From assembly GCF_004664715.2 (NCBI RefSeq), contig NC_051069.1, positions 70,268,647-70,332,646 of the forward strand: a stretch of DNA of 64,000 nt, in the 5' to 3' direction. Positions 47,271 through 58,925 of this stretch are shown here, piece after piece. The notes beneath the pieces were generated by a model, which was not told the DNA's origin, did not search any database, and was given only the letters and a program-made list of their open reading frames with translations. How positions within the stretch are numbered: the stretch's first letter is position 1; each line of letters opens with the position of its first letter. A program made the position numbers and the translations under genes. The DNA is from Peromyscus leucopus. Its lineage: Eukaryota > Chordata > Mammalia > Rodentia > Cricetidae.

Positions 47271-48180
47271 ATGTGGAACAAGGATGACTGGACTGCTACT
47301 CACATCACCAGTGAGGCTACCTGGAAAACGGGACCCATAAAAGACACGGAGAAATGGATGAGATCTACATGAACAGCCTGATCATGAGTGGGAACAATGA
47401 AGGGTGACGGTCGAGGGAAAGAGAGTGGGAGATCCTAGCTGGATCAAGAAAAGAGAGGGAGAACAAGGAATAGGAGACCATGGTAAATGAAGACCACATG
47501 AGAAGGGGAGGAAGCAGAGAGCTAGGGAGGCCCACGGAGATCCACAAAGATACCCCTGCAAAAGACTGCTGGCAATGGTCGAGAGACGGCAGGAGCTGAC
47601 CTACTCTGGTGATGGGATGGCCAGACACCCTGATAGTTGTGCCATAAACCCCATCCAAGGACTGAGGAATCTGGATGCAGACATCCATGGCTGGGTCCCT
47701 GGTGGAGCACTGGGAGTCTAATTAGTGAGAAAGAAGAGGGTTTATATGAGCGAGAATTGTTGAAGCCAAGGTTGGATAAAGCACAGGGACAAATAACCAA
47801 ATGAATGGAAGCACAGGATCTTTGAACCAAAGGCTGAGGGGCCCCCAACTGGATCAGGCCCCTGAATGGGTGAGACAGTCATTTGGCTTGATCTGTTTGG
47901 GAGGCAGCTGTGCGTTGGTGCCGGGTCCTGGGCTCGTTGCATGAGTTGGCTGTTTGAATCCTGGGACTTATGCAGGGACGCTTCGCTCGGTCTGGGAGGG
48001 GGGACTGGACCTGCCTGGACTGAGTCTACCAGGTTGATCCCGGTCCTCAGGGGAGACCTTGATCTGGAGGAGGTGGGAATGGGGGGTGGGCTGGGGGGAG
48101 GGGAGGGTGGCGAGAGGGGGAGAACAGGGGAATCTGTGGCTATTATGTTGAACTGAATGGTGTTGTAAAATAAATAAAAA
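47271..48180 (+). other. L1 3' UTR with G-rich polypurine tract
   Basis: About 0.9 kb of non-coding sequence. At 48068-48128 a G-rich tract holds several runs of four to six Gs separated by short spacers, suited to G-quadruplex formation. It is followed by aataaat poly(A) signals near 48168. The same tract recurs at 16748-16788 and, inverted, at 38538-38580. Antisense and sense open frames here (for example 47365-47688 on the minus strand) are by-products. Confidence 0.85.
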
Positions 48181-48220
48181 AAATAGAGATTTAAAAAAAA
48201 GAAAAAATAAAATAAAATAA

Positions 48221-48239
48221 AATAAAAAAATTAAAAGAA
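48221..48239 (+). repeat. Target-site duplication, right copy (19 bp)
   Basis: Identical to 41843-41861. It follows the (AAAAT)n-like tail (48201-48220), which itself probably formed during reverse transcription. Confidence 0.85.
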
Positions 48240-49104
48240 AGGAGTGTGTAATTATTGATGTTCAATATTTGTGTCTATAAGAAAGTACAATAATCTTAAA
48301 TGTAATTTAATTTTCAACATTTTAAATGAATGAATATTAAATTGAATATATACTCTTGATGAAAATCTTGGGTCATTGATTAAATATTAATAGAGTATTC
48401 ATCTTAAAGTTACTCTCAACTCAATAGCATTTAAATTTTTCCTGAAAAAGTGATATAATTTTTGATAATCATACATAAATTTCAAAAACATTTTATATCT
48501 GAATTTTCTTTCCAAACACACTAGGGTGTATTGTGAAGTCTACTGACAGTGACATTTCACTTTTAAAATTCAACCAGACTAGGTTATTAAAAACAGTCAG
48601 TAAAATTTATCACCATGAAAATATTTGGGCTCTATATTCACGTACTTTATTAGTTGCTATGCACAGCACATTAGAAAGGCATATTCCATCCCTTTGAAGT
48701 TTACTACCCAAGTGTAACCATGCTGACATAAGTTCCCTGAGCTAATTCATGTTTAAAAAAAAATAACTCACAACATTAAACAGATTGATAAACAGGTGAA
48801 ATTTAAACATAATAAAAACAAATTATTCTAGTAGCTGTGAGTTATCTTCTGATTTCCTAGTTTCATTGACTTTCAATAACTCAGTCTCAGATCTGTCTTA
48901 GGTTATGTATGAAGGCACAAGAACACACAAAGAATGAAGCTTCTTGACTAGGTAGATTGACTTTAGAAAGTAAAGTATGAGCAGAGTGTAGGCAATTACA
49001 GAGATGAAAAGAAATGGACTCTGAGTGACTTAGTGATGAAATTGGATTAGGTCTAAGAATGCCTCCTCTGATTTAAAGAGGAAGTGTTTTGGAATAATCT
49101 TTTT
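48240..49104. other. Unique AT-rich sequence
   Basis: No gene or repeat was recognised. Confidence 0.4.
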
Positions 49105-49110
49105 GTACAC

Positions 49111-49456
49111 TGTGAAGATGTGTCTTTGTCAAGGTGCCTTCTGTTTGGTTTAATAAAGAGCTAAATGGTCAATAGCGAGGCATGAGTTATAGGCAGGAAA
49201 GAGAGGACTCTGGAAAGGAGAGAGACAGAGAAGCCAGCCAGATGTAGAATGAGGTAGACACACAGGATGGGATAGAGGTAAAAGCCACAAGGTAGACTGT
49301 ATATTAATAAAAATATGGGTTAATTTTAGTTATAAGACCTAGTTAGGAACAAGCCTAGTTAGGAACAGCTGTAGACCAAGCTGTAATAATAAGTAAGAAG
49401 TCTCTATGTCATTATTTGGGAGCTGGCTGGTGGGACAGAGAAAGACTAGTTGCACA
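49111..49456 (+). mobile_element. Class II-type LTR, plus
   Basis: Begins tgtgaagatgtgtctttg and ends tgca/tgcaca after ctggctggtgggacagagaa. A central tattaataaaaatatgggttaa precedes a ttataagacctagttagg block. That block contains a 17-bp tandem duplication (cctagttaggaaca at 49338 and 49355). It is related in layout to the other mys-like LTRs here. No interior or convincing target duplication was found, so it is probably solo. Confidence 0.55.
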
Positions 49457-52400
49457 CAGAAATATGTGTCAGATAGGTAGATCGATAAATGATAAATACA
49501 TAATAAATGATAGTTGATAGATGGAAATAGATGGATGATAAAACAATCTATCTTGCATATAATCTTTCTTGTATGAGAAAGCAGGTTAAGCAAGTCAGAA
49601 GGAGCAAGTCAGCAAGTAGCATCCCCCTATGGCCTTTTACTAAGTGTCTGCCTCCAGATTCCAGCTTGACGTTTGGGCCCTGAGTTCCCTGCATGAAAGA
49701 CTGAAATATGCTAAATACACTCTTTTTTCCCAATTTTTTTTTCTCACAGCAACAGAGGAGTAAATTAGGGCAACTAGGCAAATGAAGAAAGAGTTAAAAC
49801 TATCCCTGCCAAGTCTGATTATATGCAGGATATCAGTTGGTAAGGATTTACTGCTCATTTTGCTATGAATGTTAATGGGATTCTGTTTAAAACAGACATT
49901 GTGTATGTCCTTTGAGGGCACATAATGAAGTATAAAGAGATTAAATGATGTGATGGCTAAAATAAGTAACCAAAAAGAAAAGGAAAACCAGAAAACAAAA
50001 TAAAATGTTAGGGTTTATTCTGCTGCATTCTGTATGTGTAATTTCTCTTGTTTCTCACTATTTTGTTTCATACTTTGAAGTTCTTCTTAAGAGAACAGTG
50101 AAAATGAAGAATGATAATTTTCCCTTGCCCTAGAGTTGTCAGCACCCAAAACTAAAGATCAAGTCTTAATTTGCATGGTTGAAAATGACACATGACTAAG
50201 GCAAACCACTTTCTCAACAGAATTGTCAGGCAGTAATTTTTTTCTCAGAGAAAAAAATTACACTAGAAGTAATATTCAAAACATTTCTAACTAGTTTGGT
50301 GCAACAGTTAACTCACATAATGGCAATTGTAAACAACTGGTGTGTCCCAGACACACATACTGTGTCCACTTTTACCATCCGCTATTGTAAGGGAAGATCA
50401 GGGAGGCAGACAGCACCTTTGTAGAATGCAATTCCTTCTCATCACACTAAGAAGTACATTTATAGCAATGAGATGGAGGTCCCCTTTAATAATAGAATTC
50501 TGACTTTGGTTTGCCTATTGACTGGGAATTATCATTTCTGGCTCATGAAAGCAAGATCAAATAAAAAGTAAGCATTGTCATAGAAAAAAATGATATTAAG
50601 TTAGAGATCCCTGAAGGACACAGGAGATTCACTATTCATAACCCTGCTATTTGACTGATGGAATGGATGAGATAGGTGAAGTACTTGCCAGTACTGCCAC
50701 AAAGTGTTTGCCCAAGAAATATATGCAGTAGAGGACAGCCCAGCCCCATCAGTCGGGGCAAAGGCAAGGCACAAAGCTTAGTGGAGCTACACACAAACAA
50801 ACCTCTTTCTCTTTGGGAAAAGTCCTTTCTGTTTCTAAATCAAAATCAGAAAGAGTAATGCTGGCTTTACCAGAAAACTCTCTGTCCTAAAGCCTCAATC
50901 TCCTTGTAGATCTTTAGCTTCAACATCTTCATTCCACCTCACCTTGTCCTTATGTCCTCTTCTTTTTTGCCTTTCACCACATCTGTGTTTCAGCAGCCCA
51001 AGCAATCTTGTGTTTTATTGATCTTCTGCATCCTGTTTCTAGTAACATATCCCCTCTCTTGCCCTTTGTTAATGCTTCTGCACATGATAATCCATATATC
51101 ATATCTTGTGAAAATTATTTATGAATCATTCCTTTCAATTGGAAGTAGTTTTGCTAGTTCATAAATACGCAAATAGAGAATAAGATAAAATTTAGCAATC
51201 TTTTCTAGTCTCCTTGGAGTTTAGTACAATGAAAAATAACTTAATCATCACACACAATGTGCATGGCAGAAGAAGATAAAGCAAAACTAACCCACTCAAA
51301 TAACCTTGATAAGAAACCTTCAAATCCATAAAACAGCCTTCTATAGAAACCATAGTAGAATTTATATTAATCAAAACAAAAATCATTTATTCAATTGCTT
51401 GCTAAAATGACTGTTTGAAGATGCTTTTTGGTGATCTCCTTCCAGCAGGTTAATAGCAATATGTCTTAAGTACCAACCCAACTTCAGAAGTCAAAAGATG
51501 AGTGAGAGTAGGAGGTGCCTGAGAAAAATTCCTGAGTTTACCACTCTATGCAAGATTATATGTGAATCAGAAAAAAATTGTATTTAAAGTGAGGACTGGC
51601 CCCCCACAGTTATAATAAATCCACTTAAATAAGGAAATAAGTTCTGAACTTGGTTTTAGAAACCCTTAAGAGAAAGATCAATTAGCTTCCACATATGAGG
51701 CCAGGAGACCACAATTAAAATCCAAGATTATGTTATAAACCAGAGGAATAATTTAGACATGGAAACAAATGTGATTTGGTTGCATTTAGTGAAGTAACGT
51801 TAAAAGGTTTGCAACACATATTTTACATTAAGTATACCTTATTTACTAAATGTTCCACCTTAGTAAAATATCCAATTTCTTTGCAGTTTGAGAATTAAGC
51901 TTACTCAATAAATACTTGAACTAAAGTGCATGGTGTACCTGCTTGTTAGTGTTTATGCTGATGCAGGGTGATCTCTTGTTTTTCTGGGTCTATTCATCCT
52001 TTAACTGGTCATTTATGCAGCAGTTTTGACTGAGATTTTACCATGATGCAATGCTGTTATTTGAATCGACATAGATACCACATTGATGTCAGTGCCTAGT
52101 ATAGTCATGAATTTTCACACTTCTAGATTCACATGCTTATGTCAGGGGGATCAACTATTTTGCTTGTATTACAAAATCCAAGTGGACAGGCATTATGTAA
52201 TTTAGAATTAACCACTATCTCATATCTTATGTTTAATTGATTTAATTTAATACTTAATTTACTATTATCTAATTGCTTCCTAAAATTTCTAAGCTGAAGT
52301 CCTATCCTCATTTCAGGTAGTCTAGTCCAAATCTATAGAATTTTTAGAATTTGATTTGTTCTTTGGAACTTTGTCCAAGACCATAAACTTGATTTTAACA

Positions 52401-53147
52401 TACAGAATATTTTTGTAGCTCTTCTAGGTGCTTGTCATGGAAATGCCAAAGCAATGGCACATTTTAGTAGAAAATCTATAGTTTTATGTCTGTTTCCTAA
52501 TTAATCCTTTTCTTTAAAGGAATTTTTATCTCTATCACTGACAGCATATGATGGAGAGAATTCATCCTTCATTGGGCAGTTACAACCTTGATCCCTCTAA
52601 ATACTCATGTCAGTTTTTCAAATAGAATTTTGAGCATCTACTGACTAAAAGTTCCCAGTGATGAAATTGGAAGTATACTCTGTGGGAGAACATGTTATTT
52701 GATAATCACTCCAACCCTTATTCTGTATGTTATTAGATGGTCTCTATACCACACTGTCAAGTTGTCCAGACAAGTGTTTTCTAGGCTGGAAGAATGTGTT
52801 ACCCTTGGATCATCCTTTATATAATCTCTTCTCTCTGGTTTTTAACTTCCTCTCATCTCCCCAAGTCTCTTGCTTCTCAGCCTTGGTGTTCTTCCAGTTG
52901 AAAGTTAGCATGTGGACACCAGTTCTTTGCAAGAAAAGAAAACTGAACACATCACAAGTTCTGGAAGGCTTATTGATTGATGGAAAATACAGTTAATAAT
53001 ACCTTTTTCTAGTAAAATCAAACTCACATTTATGGGAATCTTGTGATTTCTTCTTTAAACACCATGATGTAAATACCATTAACATTAGTTCAGATGGTTG
53101 TAGTTCTGTATTACATTGTTTTTCTGTTTAAAAATTAGTAATATCAA
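49457..53147. other. Unique sequence, 3.7 kb
   Basis: No transposon, exon or RNA gene was recognised. It is AT-rich with only short chance frames. Confidence 0.4.
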
Positions 53148-53311
53148 GTGTGCAGATTTGACTCAGTGGTTAATAGCACTTGTTGCTCTTGTAGAGATGA
53201 AAGTTTGGTTTCTCGCACCCATTTGATGACTTGAGACTGTTTCTAACTCAAGTTACAGGGCATTGATACCCTCTTCTGATCTTCTTAGCCAATATGCATG
53301 CAAAATGTAGT

Positions 53312-53353
<42 letters not shown>

Positions 53354-53380
53354 CCACTCACACATAAAAAAAATCTGAAA
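53148..53380 (+). repeat. B2-superfamily SINE with (AC)n tail, plus
   Basis: A tRNA-like head (gtgcagatttgactcagtggttaatag), then a degenerate body (gaccctcttctgat-like, 53269-53281) and an AC microsatellite (53314-53350), followed by an A-rich tail. Old copy. Confidence 0.6.
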
Positions 53381-54909
53381 AACATAATGAACATAGCAAA
53401 AAAAAAATTAACACCATGAAAGGTTCTCTGTGAAGGCTTTACATTTCACAACTCACACCCACTGAGACTATTTTCCTCTGGTGTTCTCTTCTCAGCTGTG
53501 TTCTTGGGACAGGCGCTCCTGACAAGCTTTGAAGATGAGCCAGGAGAGGATGTAGATAGCAATGCAGTGGCTGCAATCTGGCACTATGATGACCTTGTAT
53601 TTTCTGTCTTCTTTTTTTATCCTTTGGTTATCTTGAATATCTAGGTAGACCAAAATTATCTTAAAAGCTCTAATTAATCTCTTGTCAGGAGTGGCTCCCA
53701 CTGGCTTTTCATGTAAGATTCACAGTCCTCTGGGCATTGTAAAATCAACCTCATCATGTTCACAGAGTCCTGAGTGAGCAGGACAGAATTCCTAACCTCC
53801 AGTCTCTTTCAAGATCTTTTCTGTTAACTTGCCTGTGTGACCTAACCTACCCGTGAAGGAGAGAGGCTTTGGGATTCTTTTCCCCCCTGAAGCTGTCAGC
53901 TGGATGTGCTGCATTGAGAGTTAGGGGATGTGTTTTTAAGATTTTCTTCCAGTTCTTTTACACTGCAGGGGTGTGCATTGGAGGTTAAAACAAACAATAA
54001 ATGGAAAATGTTTTGTTTCTTTCTCTTATTTCCTGAAGAATAAGTTATGTCAGTGACAGAACACAAAAGAGAAGCTCATATCACAATGGTGGACCAATTA
54101 AAAGGAAGCTTTTTTTGTGTACTACCCATTGAAAAATTGGCAGATTCTTCAGAATAAAAACAGATTTGTACACCAAGTCTTTCAAAGTAACCAGAGCAGT
54201 GTGCAAAAGCAGACTTTGACATGTTACTTACATGGCTACAAAAAGCATAGTATCTTTTTAGGTTGCTATGACATTGAGGTGTTGCATTGTATCTGTTCCA
54301 GTAACATGTATGCTCAGCAATGTGATCATATATGTATAATTTGTGGATAATTTTATACATTAATAAGGAGATACACAAAGTTGGTTTGCAAAGTCAGATA
54401 TACATAAAATGTTAGCTTTTAGCCAGTATCAGCCTTTACTAATAATGTCTTACAGCTCAGGAGGTTATGAGTGAGGCATGGATACAGGGAGAAAATTGAC
54501 TATTTTTGGTCTTCATGCTCCCTTAGTGGGCTGTGATACAGAGGTAACTCAGGAAGCCTCCACACAAGGAACCTAGATGGACACTGTTTATAAAAAGGAA
54601 TAGTTTAACCATGCTAACGACGTTTTAAATCCTAATATTTATAAAGCCAATATGACATTTTCCATGGAGTCTTTTTTCATAAGTCCAAAGATTCCTGGTT
54701 TCTTCTTGTACACATTCCTATAAACACCTGGTACATGCACCTGAAACTATCCCATAGATACAGACTATCCTGCTAGCTACACTAGCAAAAGTCACCAGTG
54801 TATTTTCCAGGAAGTCTTCCAGTGACAAGAAGATGTGACTGTGATGTCTCCCCTTCCCTGAGATTAAGAGGAACAGTGAATTGTCAGTCTGCTCCTAACT
54901 TTTTGTATC
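53381..54909. other. Unique sequence
   Basis: No gene was recognised. A pyrimidine-rich run before cag at 53483-53495 looks like a splice acceptor, but no following exon can be supported. Confidence 0.4.
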
Positions 54910-55130
54910 ACTGATGCAGTGACAGGCACTGCGACAAAGCTTTCACATGCACTCTTTCACTTATTGTTCACAGCAATCCTGTGACATCTGTCATAGTATT
55001 GGCTTGTCTTTTGAATATGAAGAAACTGATGCTTTTAATGAGTCATTAGTTCTCATATGTTCACAGAGATAAAAGGTGTTGCAGTTGGATATCAAACACC
55101 CATTTTCTGCTCACAAGTTCACATCCTTGG
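54910..55130 (+). repeat. MIR SINE, plus
   Basis: Good match in order: gacaggcactgcgacaaagc, then tcttattg-like ttcacttattgttcacagcaatcctgtgac, a gaatatgaagaaactgatgc segment, and the later gttggatatcaaacacccatt segment. Ancient and non-coding. Confidence 0.7.
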
Positions 55131-55271
55131 CCATGTGTTTTCTGATAGTTTTGTCAAGAATGTTTTAGAATTGGCTTCTTGTTCTGCAAAGATGGAGTAT
55201 ATGCACATCCCCTAATTATCAGGATTCCTAAAATCAAGAGCTATGGGCATTATATAAAAAAATAAACATAT

Positions 55272-55401
55272 GGGGCTTTGAGAGATGCTCAGTGGTTAAG
55301 AACTGCTTTTTCAGAGGATCTGGCACCTACACTGTGGCTCACAACCAACTCTAACTATAGTCACACAGGATCTGATGCTTTCTTCTGTCCTCTGTGGGCA
55401 A

Positions 55402-55483
<82 letters not shown>

Positions 55484-55515
55484 CAAGCAAAACATATAAA
55501 ATAAATAAAATTAAA
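55272..55515 (+). repeat. B2 SINE with (AC)n(GA)n expansion, plus
   Basis: The head ggggctttgagagatgctcagtggttaag carries box A. The body gtggctcacaaccaactctaac and the tctgtcctctgtgggcaaca segment follow. Then come AC (55400-55419) and GA (55420-55480) tracts and a tail with aataaataaaa. The microsatellites grew inside the SINE tail. Confidence 0.8.
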
Positions 55516-55705
55516 AAAATTGAAGGCCATAAAAGCATCTTCAAAGAAAAAGATAATGTATAGTATCTAGAGATCTCTGGATTAGATGAAAAACATAATG
55601 ATATTAGATTCCTTGAGTTATTTTGTTTTGAATATTGCCTCATATCTCATATCTCATACTGAGTAATGAAAAGCCATCAGTCTATTAAAGGAGAATGGAT
55701 TCATA

Positions 55706-55708
<3 letters not shown>

Positions 55709-55761
<53 letters not shown>
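55709..55761. repeat. (TC)n microsatellite
   Basis: About 26 perfect TC units, the reverse complement of the GA tract 230 bp upstream. Confidence 0.95.
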
Positions 55762-55765
<4 letters not shown>

Positions 55766-56109
55766 CAATAAGAAACTGACTTCTTTAGCTTAGCACTAAA
55801 ATTTGTAAAAATAGCTATTATAACTCCTGTTACAAGATGAGCCCCAATATCAGGTATGCTAGCAAATTCCCAGTAGGCAGACAGAATGGCACACTGTGCT
55901 GAAATCAGAGAAGCTTGAAGAGAGAGTCTAAACTGTAGCCTCATCAGAAATGTCTGAAGAAGAAGCCTGTGCTATATCCACACAGAGAAGCCTCAGAAGG
56001 AACCTGGACTTTATTCTCATTAGAATGGGGAACATCTGTCCATGGAGACCACATGGAATATCTGCTGTTCTACTCACACAGATAGCAATGGCATCGTTCT
56101 TTCATTAAA
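55762..56109. other. Unique sequence
   Basis: The motif agaagc...agaa recurs loosely (55911, 55959, 55985). Nothing was named. Confidence 0.4.
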
Positions 56110-56175
56110 TCAATTAATTAATACTAATCAATTTTATGTGTATGGGTGTTTTGCCTGCATGTTTGTTCACCATGT
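56110..56175 (-). repeat. B3-type SINE, left part of a split copy, minus
   Basis: Segments ttatgtgtatgggtgttttg and cctgcatgtttgttcaccat fit the reverse-complemented B3 tail side. It breaks off at accatgt, which recurs at 56801. The rest of the SINE follows from there. Confidence 0.6.
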
Positions 56176-56800
56176 GCTGCAGGATATTTGATCAATCATG
56201 TGAACCCTGAGATTGTGTTATTTACTGGAAAATCCTGTTTCTAGTTCTGGTGTGGTTTAGCCCTAGCATACACCTTTATTTAGTCTAAGAGCTTTCTGCT
56301 TGAATATTGTAAACAGGATTAAGTAAAGTCAAGCATTTCCAGGAAGCGATGGCACACACCTTCAATCCCAGCACTCAGGAGGCAAAGCCAGGCAGATCGC
56401 TGTGAGTTCGAGGCCATCCTGGTCTACAGAGTGAGATACAGGACAGGCACCAAAACTACATGGAGAAACCCTGTCTTGAAAAAACAAATGAAAACAAAAG
56501 TAAAGTCAACTATAGGCCAAGAGGTAGATCAAGTAACCAGTTAACAGATAAAAGACCACAGAGAGCAAGAGGGAGTCAGGAGGATGGATAGAGAGACGCA
56601 CAAGAAGTAGAAGTGAGGGGCATATAGTTTGAGGAGTTTTGTTTGAGCTGTTATAGGAGAGATTTTTTTCTAGTGTGTCAGCAGAGAAGGTCAGCTGGGT
56701 GCTTTCTCTGCCTCTGTGAGCTAGTAGGTTTTCACCACAGCATCTGGCTCCTGAGTTTTTATTGGTAAAATCGAATGATTGAGATTTGTTAAAAACAACA
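56176..56800 (+). mobile_element. Unnamed retroposon-like insertion (holds a B1)
   Basis: About 0.46 kb without the inner B1. It splits a B3 SINE, ends in an A-rich tail (aaaaacaacaacc, 56791 onward) and is flanked by accatgt at 56169-56175 and 56801-56807. I recognise the body as a rodent repeat but cannot name it. There is no coding capacity: the 101-codon minus-strand frame at 56506-56811 crosses its right edge. Confidence 0.5.
56333..56497 (+). repeat. B1 SINE, plus, inside the retroposon
   Basis: Body ggcacacaccttcaatccca to ccctgtcttgaaaaaac, with an A-rich tail. Flanked by a perfect 12-bp duplication, aagtaaagtcaa, at 56321-56332 and 56498-56509. Confidence 0.9.
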
Positions 56801-56950
56801 ACCATGTTCATGTCTTGTGCTTATAGAAGCCAGAAGAGGGTAATGAATCTCCAGAGACAAAAATTTCAGATAGTTGTATGCAGCCATGGGGGTGCTGGAG
56901 ATTGAACTTGGGTCCTCTGGAAGAGCAGTCAGTGCTCTCAATCACTGAGA
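56801..56950 (-). repeat. B3-type SINE, right part of the split copy, minus
   Basis: Resumes with gccagaagagggtaatgaat, then gtgctggagattgaacttgg and gtcctctggaagagcagtca, and ends near cactgagat. It completes the SINE begun at 56110. Confidence 0.7.
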
Positions 56951-57483
56951 TCATTTTTTTTTTGCCACATTTTTATCAGTAGACCACCAATTCATATCCA
57001 TAGTGCCAGCTGAAATCAATTAAGGAGTCATGACAGAGCACTTCTAATAGTCTCAGCCACTTATTCATAAGAGGGGATTGCTTGGGAGACATAATATTCC
57101 TGACCTCAAAGAATAATTTAGAATTCTCAGCTCAAGTATCAATAGTGGGGGAAAGTGGGAGACCTAATTTATAAGACTAGAGAACAATAAAAAAGATACA
57201 CTGCCAGTTCATCAGTCAGAATAGAGCCAGGAAATGCTGTTAACAAAAAAGTTTAGCAAAAGCTTCAGAGTCTCATAATACAGTATTCATAAATTTCAGG
57301 CACACAGAGAAAGCCCTTCATCTTGCTAAGTACCAAGAAGATCTCAAGCACCATTGACAAGGACAAGAAATAAATGGTAACAGAGTTTACAAAGGTTTTA
57401 GATTTATCTGAAAAAAATACATTTAAAATCCACTGTAAATCTGCTTCAATAAGCCATTAAGAACACATCTGAAACAGCCAATG
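56951..57483. other. Unique sequence
   Basis: Nothing was recognised. Confidence 0.4.
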
Positions 57484-57610
57484 GGTGGTGGAGTAACCTG
57501 CATTTCCAGTATTGGTGGTACAGAGGCAGGAGGGGCATAAATAAAAGAGAAGCCTGGGTTAAACAGTAATACCCTGTCTTAACAAATGAACAAAAGCAAG
57601 CAACAAAATC
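57484..57610 (+). repeat. Old B1 SINE, plus
   Basis: Segments gtggtggagtaacctgcatttccagtattg and ggtacagaggcaggagg fit a degraded B1 head. An A/C-rich tail ends near 57605. Confidence 0.5.
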
Positions 57611-57721
57611 ACACACTTAAAATAATTGAAAAGATAAAAATCTTGCTCTAAAGATATAAAAATGAGCCAAATGGGATTTTTTTTTTAATGAGAAAAGTCT
57701 AACAGCTTTAATTTTAAAACT

Positions 57722-57905
57722 CAAATGAGTAGGGGGAAGGTGAGGTTTCTCAGAGTGTAAAGGCCCTTGCTGCCAAACCTGATGTCTTGAGTTCCTAACA
57801 TGGAACCCATGTACAGATGAAAGGAAAAACTAATTTCACAAAGTTGTCTTGTGACCTCTACATAAACACATGGCAAGTGTGTCTCCACCCTACACACCAT
57901 GCAGA
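57722..57905 (+). repeat. B3/RSINE-like SINE, plus
   Basis: Segments gtgtaaaggcccttgctgcc and aaacctgatgtcttgagttcc, then acatggaacccatgta and ttgtcttgtgacctctacat, follow the B2-superfamily order. Diverged. Confidence 0.6.
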
Positions 57906-57915
57906 GACACTGTAT

Positions 57916-58313
57916 TGTAGCCAGAAGGTTTCTCTGGTCCCACCTGGCCCTGTGGTCCTGCCCAGCCCTTGGTCCTGCAGCTGCTTATAAAATAATCACT
58001 TAGAAGCTTAATATTAACTACAAACTGTATGGCCTATGGCAGGCTTCTTGCTGGCTAGCTCTTTCATCTTAAATTAACCTATTTCTATTAATCTATATTT
58101 TGCCATGTGGCCATGGCGTTCCTGGTCTGCTGGCATCTTGCTGCTCCTTAGGTGGTAGTTAGACATCTCCTCTTACTCTCCTTTCTCCTTCCACTCTCTC
58201 TCTTGAATTTTCTGCCTGGCTCCATCCTACCATGCCATAGGCCGATGCAGCTTTATTTATCAACCAATTAGAGCAACACATATTCACAGCTTACAGAAAG
58301 ACATCCCACAGCA
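57916..58313 (-). mobile_element. Solo LTR, mys-like class II, minus
   Basis: 398 bp from tgtagcc to cacagca (TG/CA when read on either strand). It is closely related to 3175-3569: both contain gctgcttataaaata, gcttaatattaactacaaac/gcttaatattatttgcagac, then atggcaggc(c/t)tcttgct. No polypurine tract or interior is adjacent. No convincing target duplication was found. Confidence 0.7.
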
Positions 58314-58729
58314 TGGCACAATAAAAATTTAAAGATAAAAATTCTCAATGAATAGTCACAAGAGAAAGGACAGAAATGTGGTTACATTGAAGATAAGTAA
58401 ATTGTTTAACTTGAATAAGAGGTGAAAGTAGACTCCAGTCCAAACCAAATCAACCAACCAACCAAACAAACAAACAGAAACCTTTACTAGCACCAAGAAC
58501 CTGGGCCTTCAGCAAATACATCAATTCTAAAAAGAGAAAGTGAGTGTTTAGGGCTGAAAAGTTATTTAAAGTATTAATGGCTTCATGGCTTTCAGATTTA
58601 GCTAAAGAAATAATGTATACATTCACAGAGCTGCATGAAGTCAACATAGGAAACATATAAGAAATCAATAGCAGCCAACACTATAGAAGAGCTTAGAAAA
58701 CTAATGGCAAAGAAAACAATCTTTGAATT
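58314..58729. other. Unique sequence
   Basis: A CCAA/CAAA run at 58445-58480. Otherwise nothing was recognised. Confidence 0.4.
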
Positions 58730-58870
58730 TATTTTTAGAATTTTATTTGTGTATAGTGTATTATTCATCCCTTACATCCCCCAACCAAACCCTCCTGTGC
58801 TCCCCACCCCTCTCAGCTCCTTCTCAAAAACATGACCTCTTTTTCTTTATTACTGTTGCGCGCGCGTGTG

Positions 58871-58925
<55 letters not shown>

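Larger units (their letters stand above)
41862..48220 (+). mobile_element. Full-length L1 retrotransposon
   Basis: A 6359-bp LINE-1 with all parts: 5' UTR (41862-42265), ORF1 (42266-43397), 62-bp spacer, ORF2 (43460-47270), 3' UTR (47271-48180) and A-rich tail. It is flanked by a perfect 19-bp duplication. L1 moves by target-primed reverse transcription: ORF2p nicks DNA and primes cDNA on its own RNA, and ORF1p coats the RNA. ORF1 carries two frameshifts. ORF2 carries two frameshifts and three premature stops. The copy is therefore inactive as read, yet young enough that all domains remain legible. Its tail sequence recurs in truncated copies at 16678 and 38470. Confidence 0.95.

Noticed and set aside
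53460..53720. Possible exon with a splice acceptor-like pyrimidine run before cag at 53495
   Set aside because: No donor site, conserved frame or recognisable protein follows; the 69-codon minus-strand frame has no known family.
55278..55643. Open frames over the GA tract
   Set aside because: They combine a B2 SINE and a microsatellite; no protein feature is visible.
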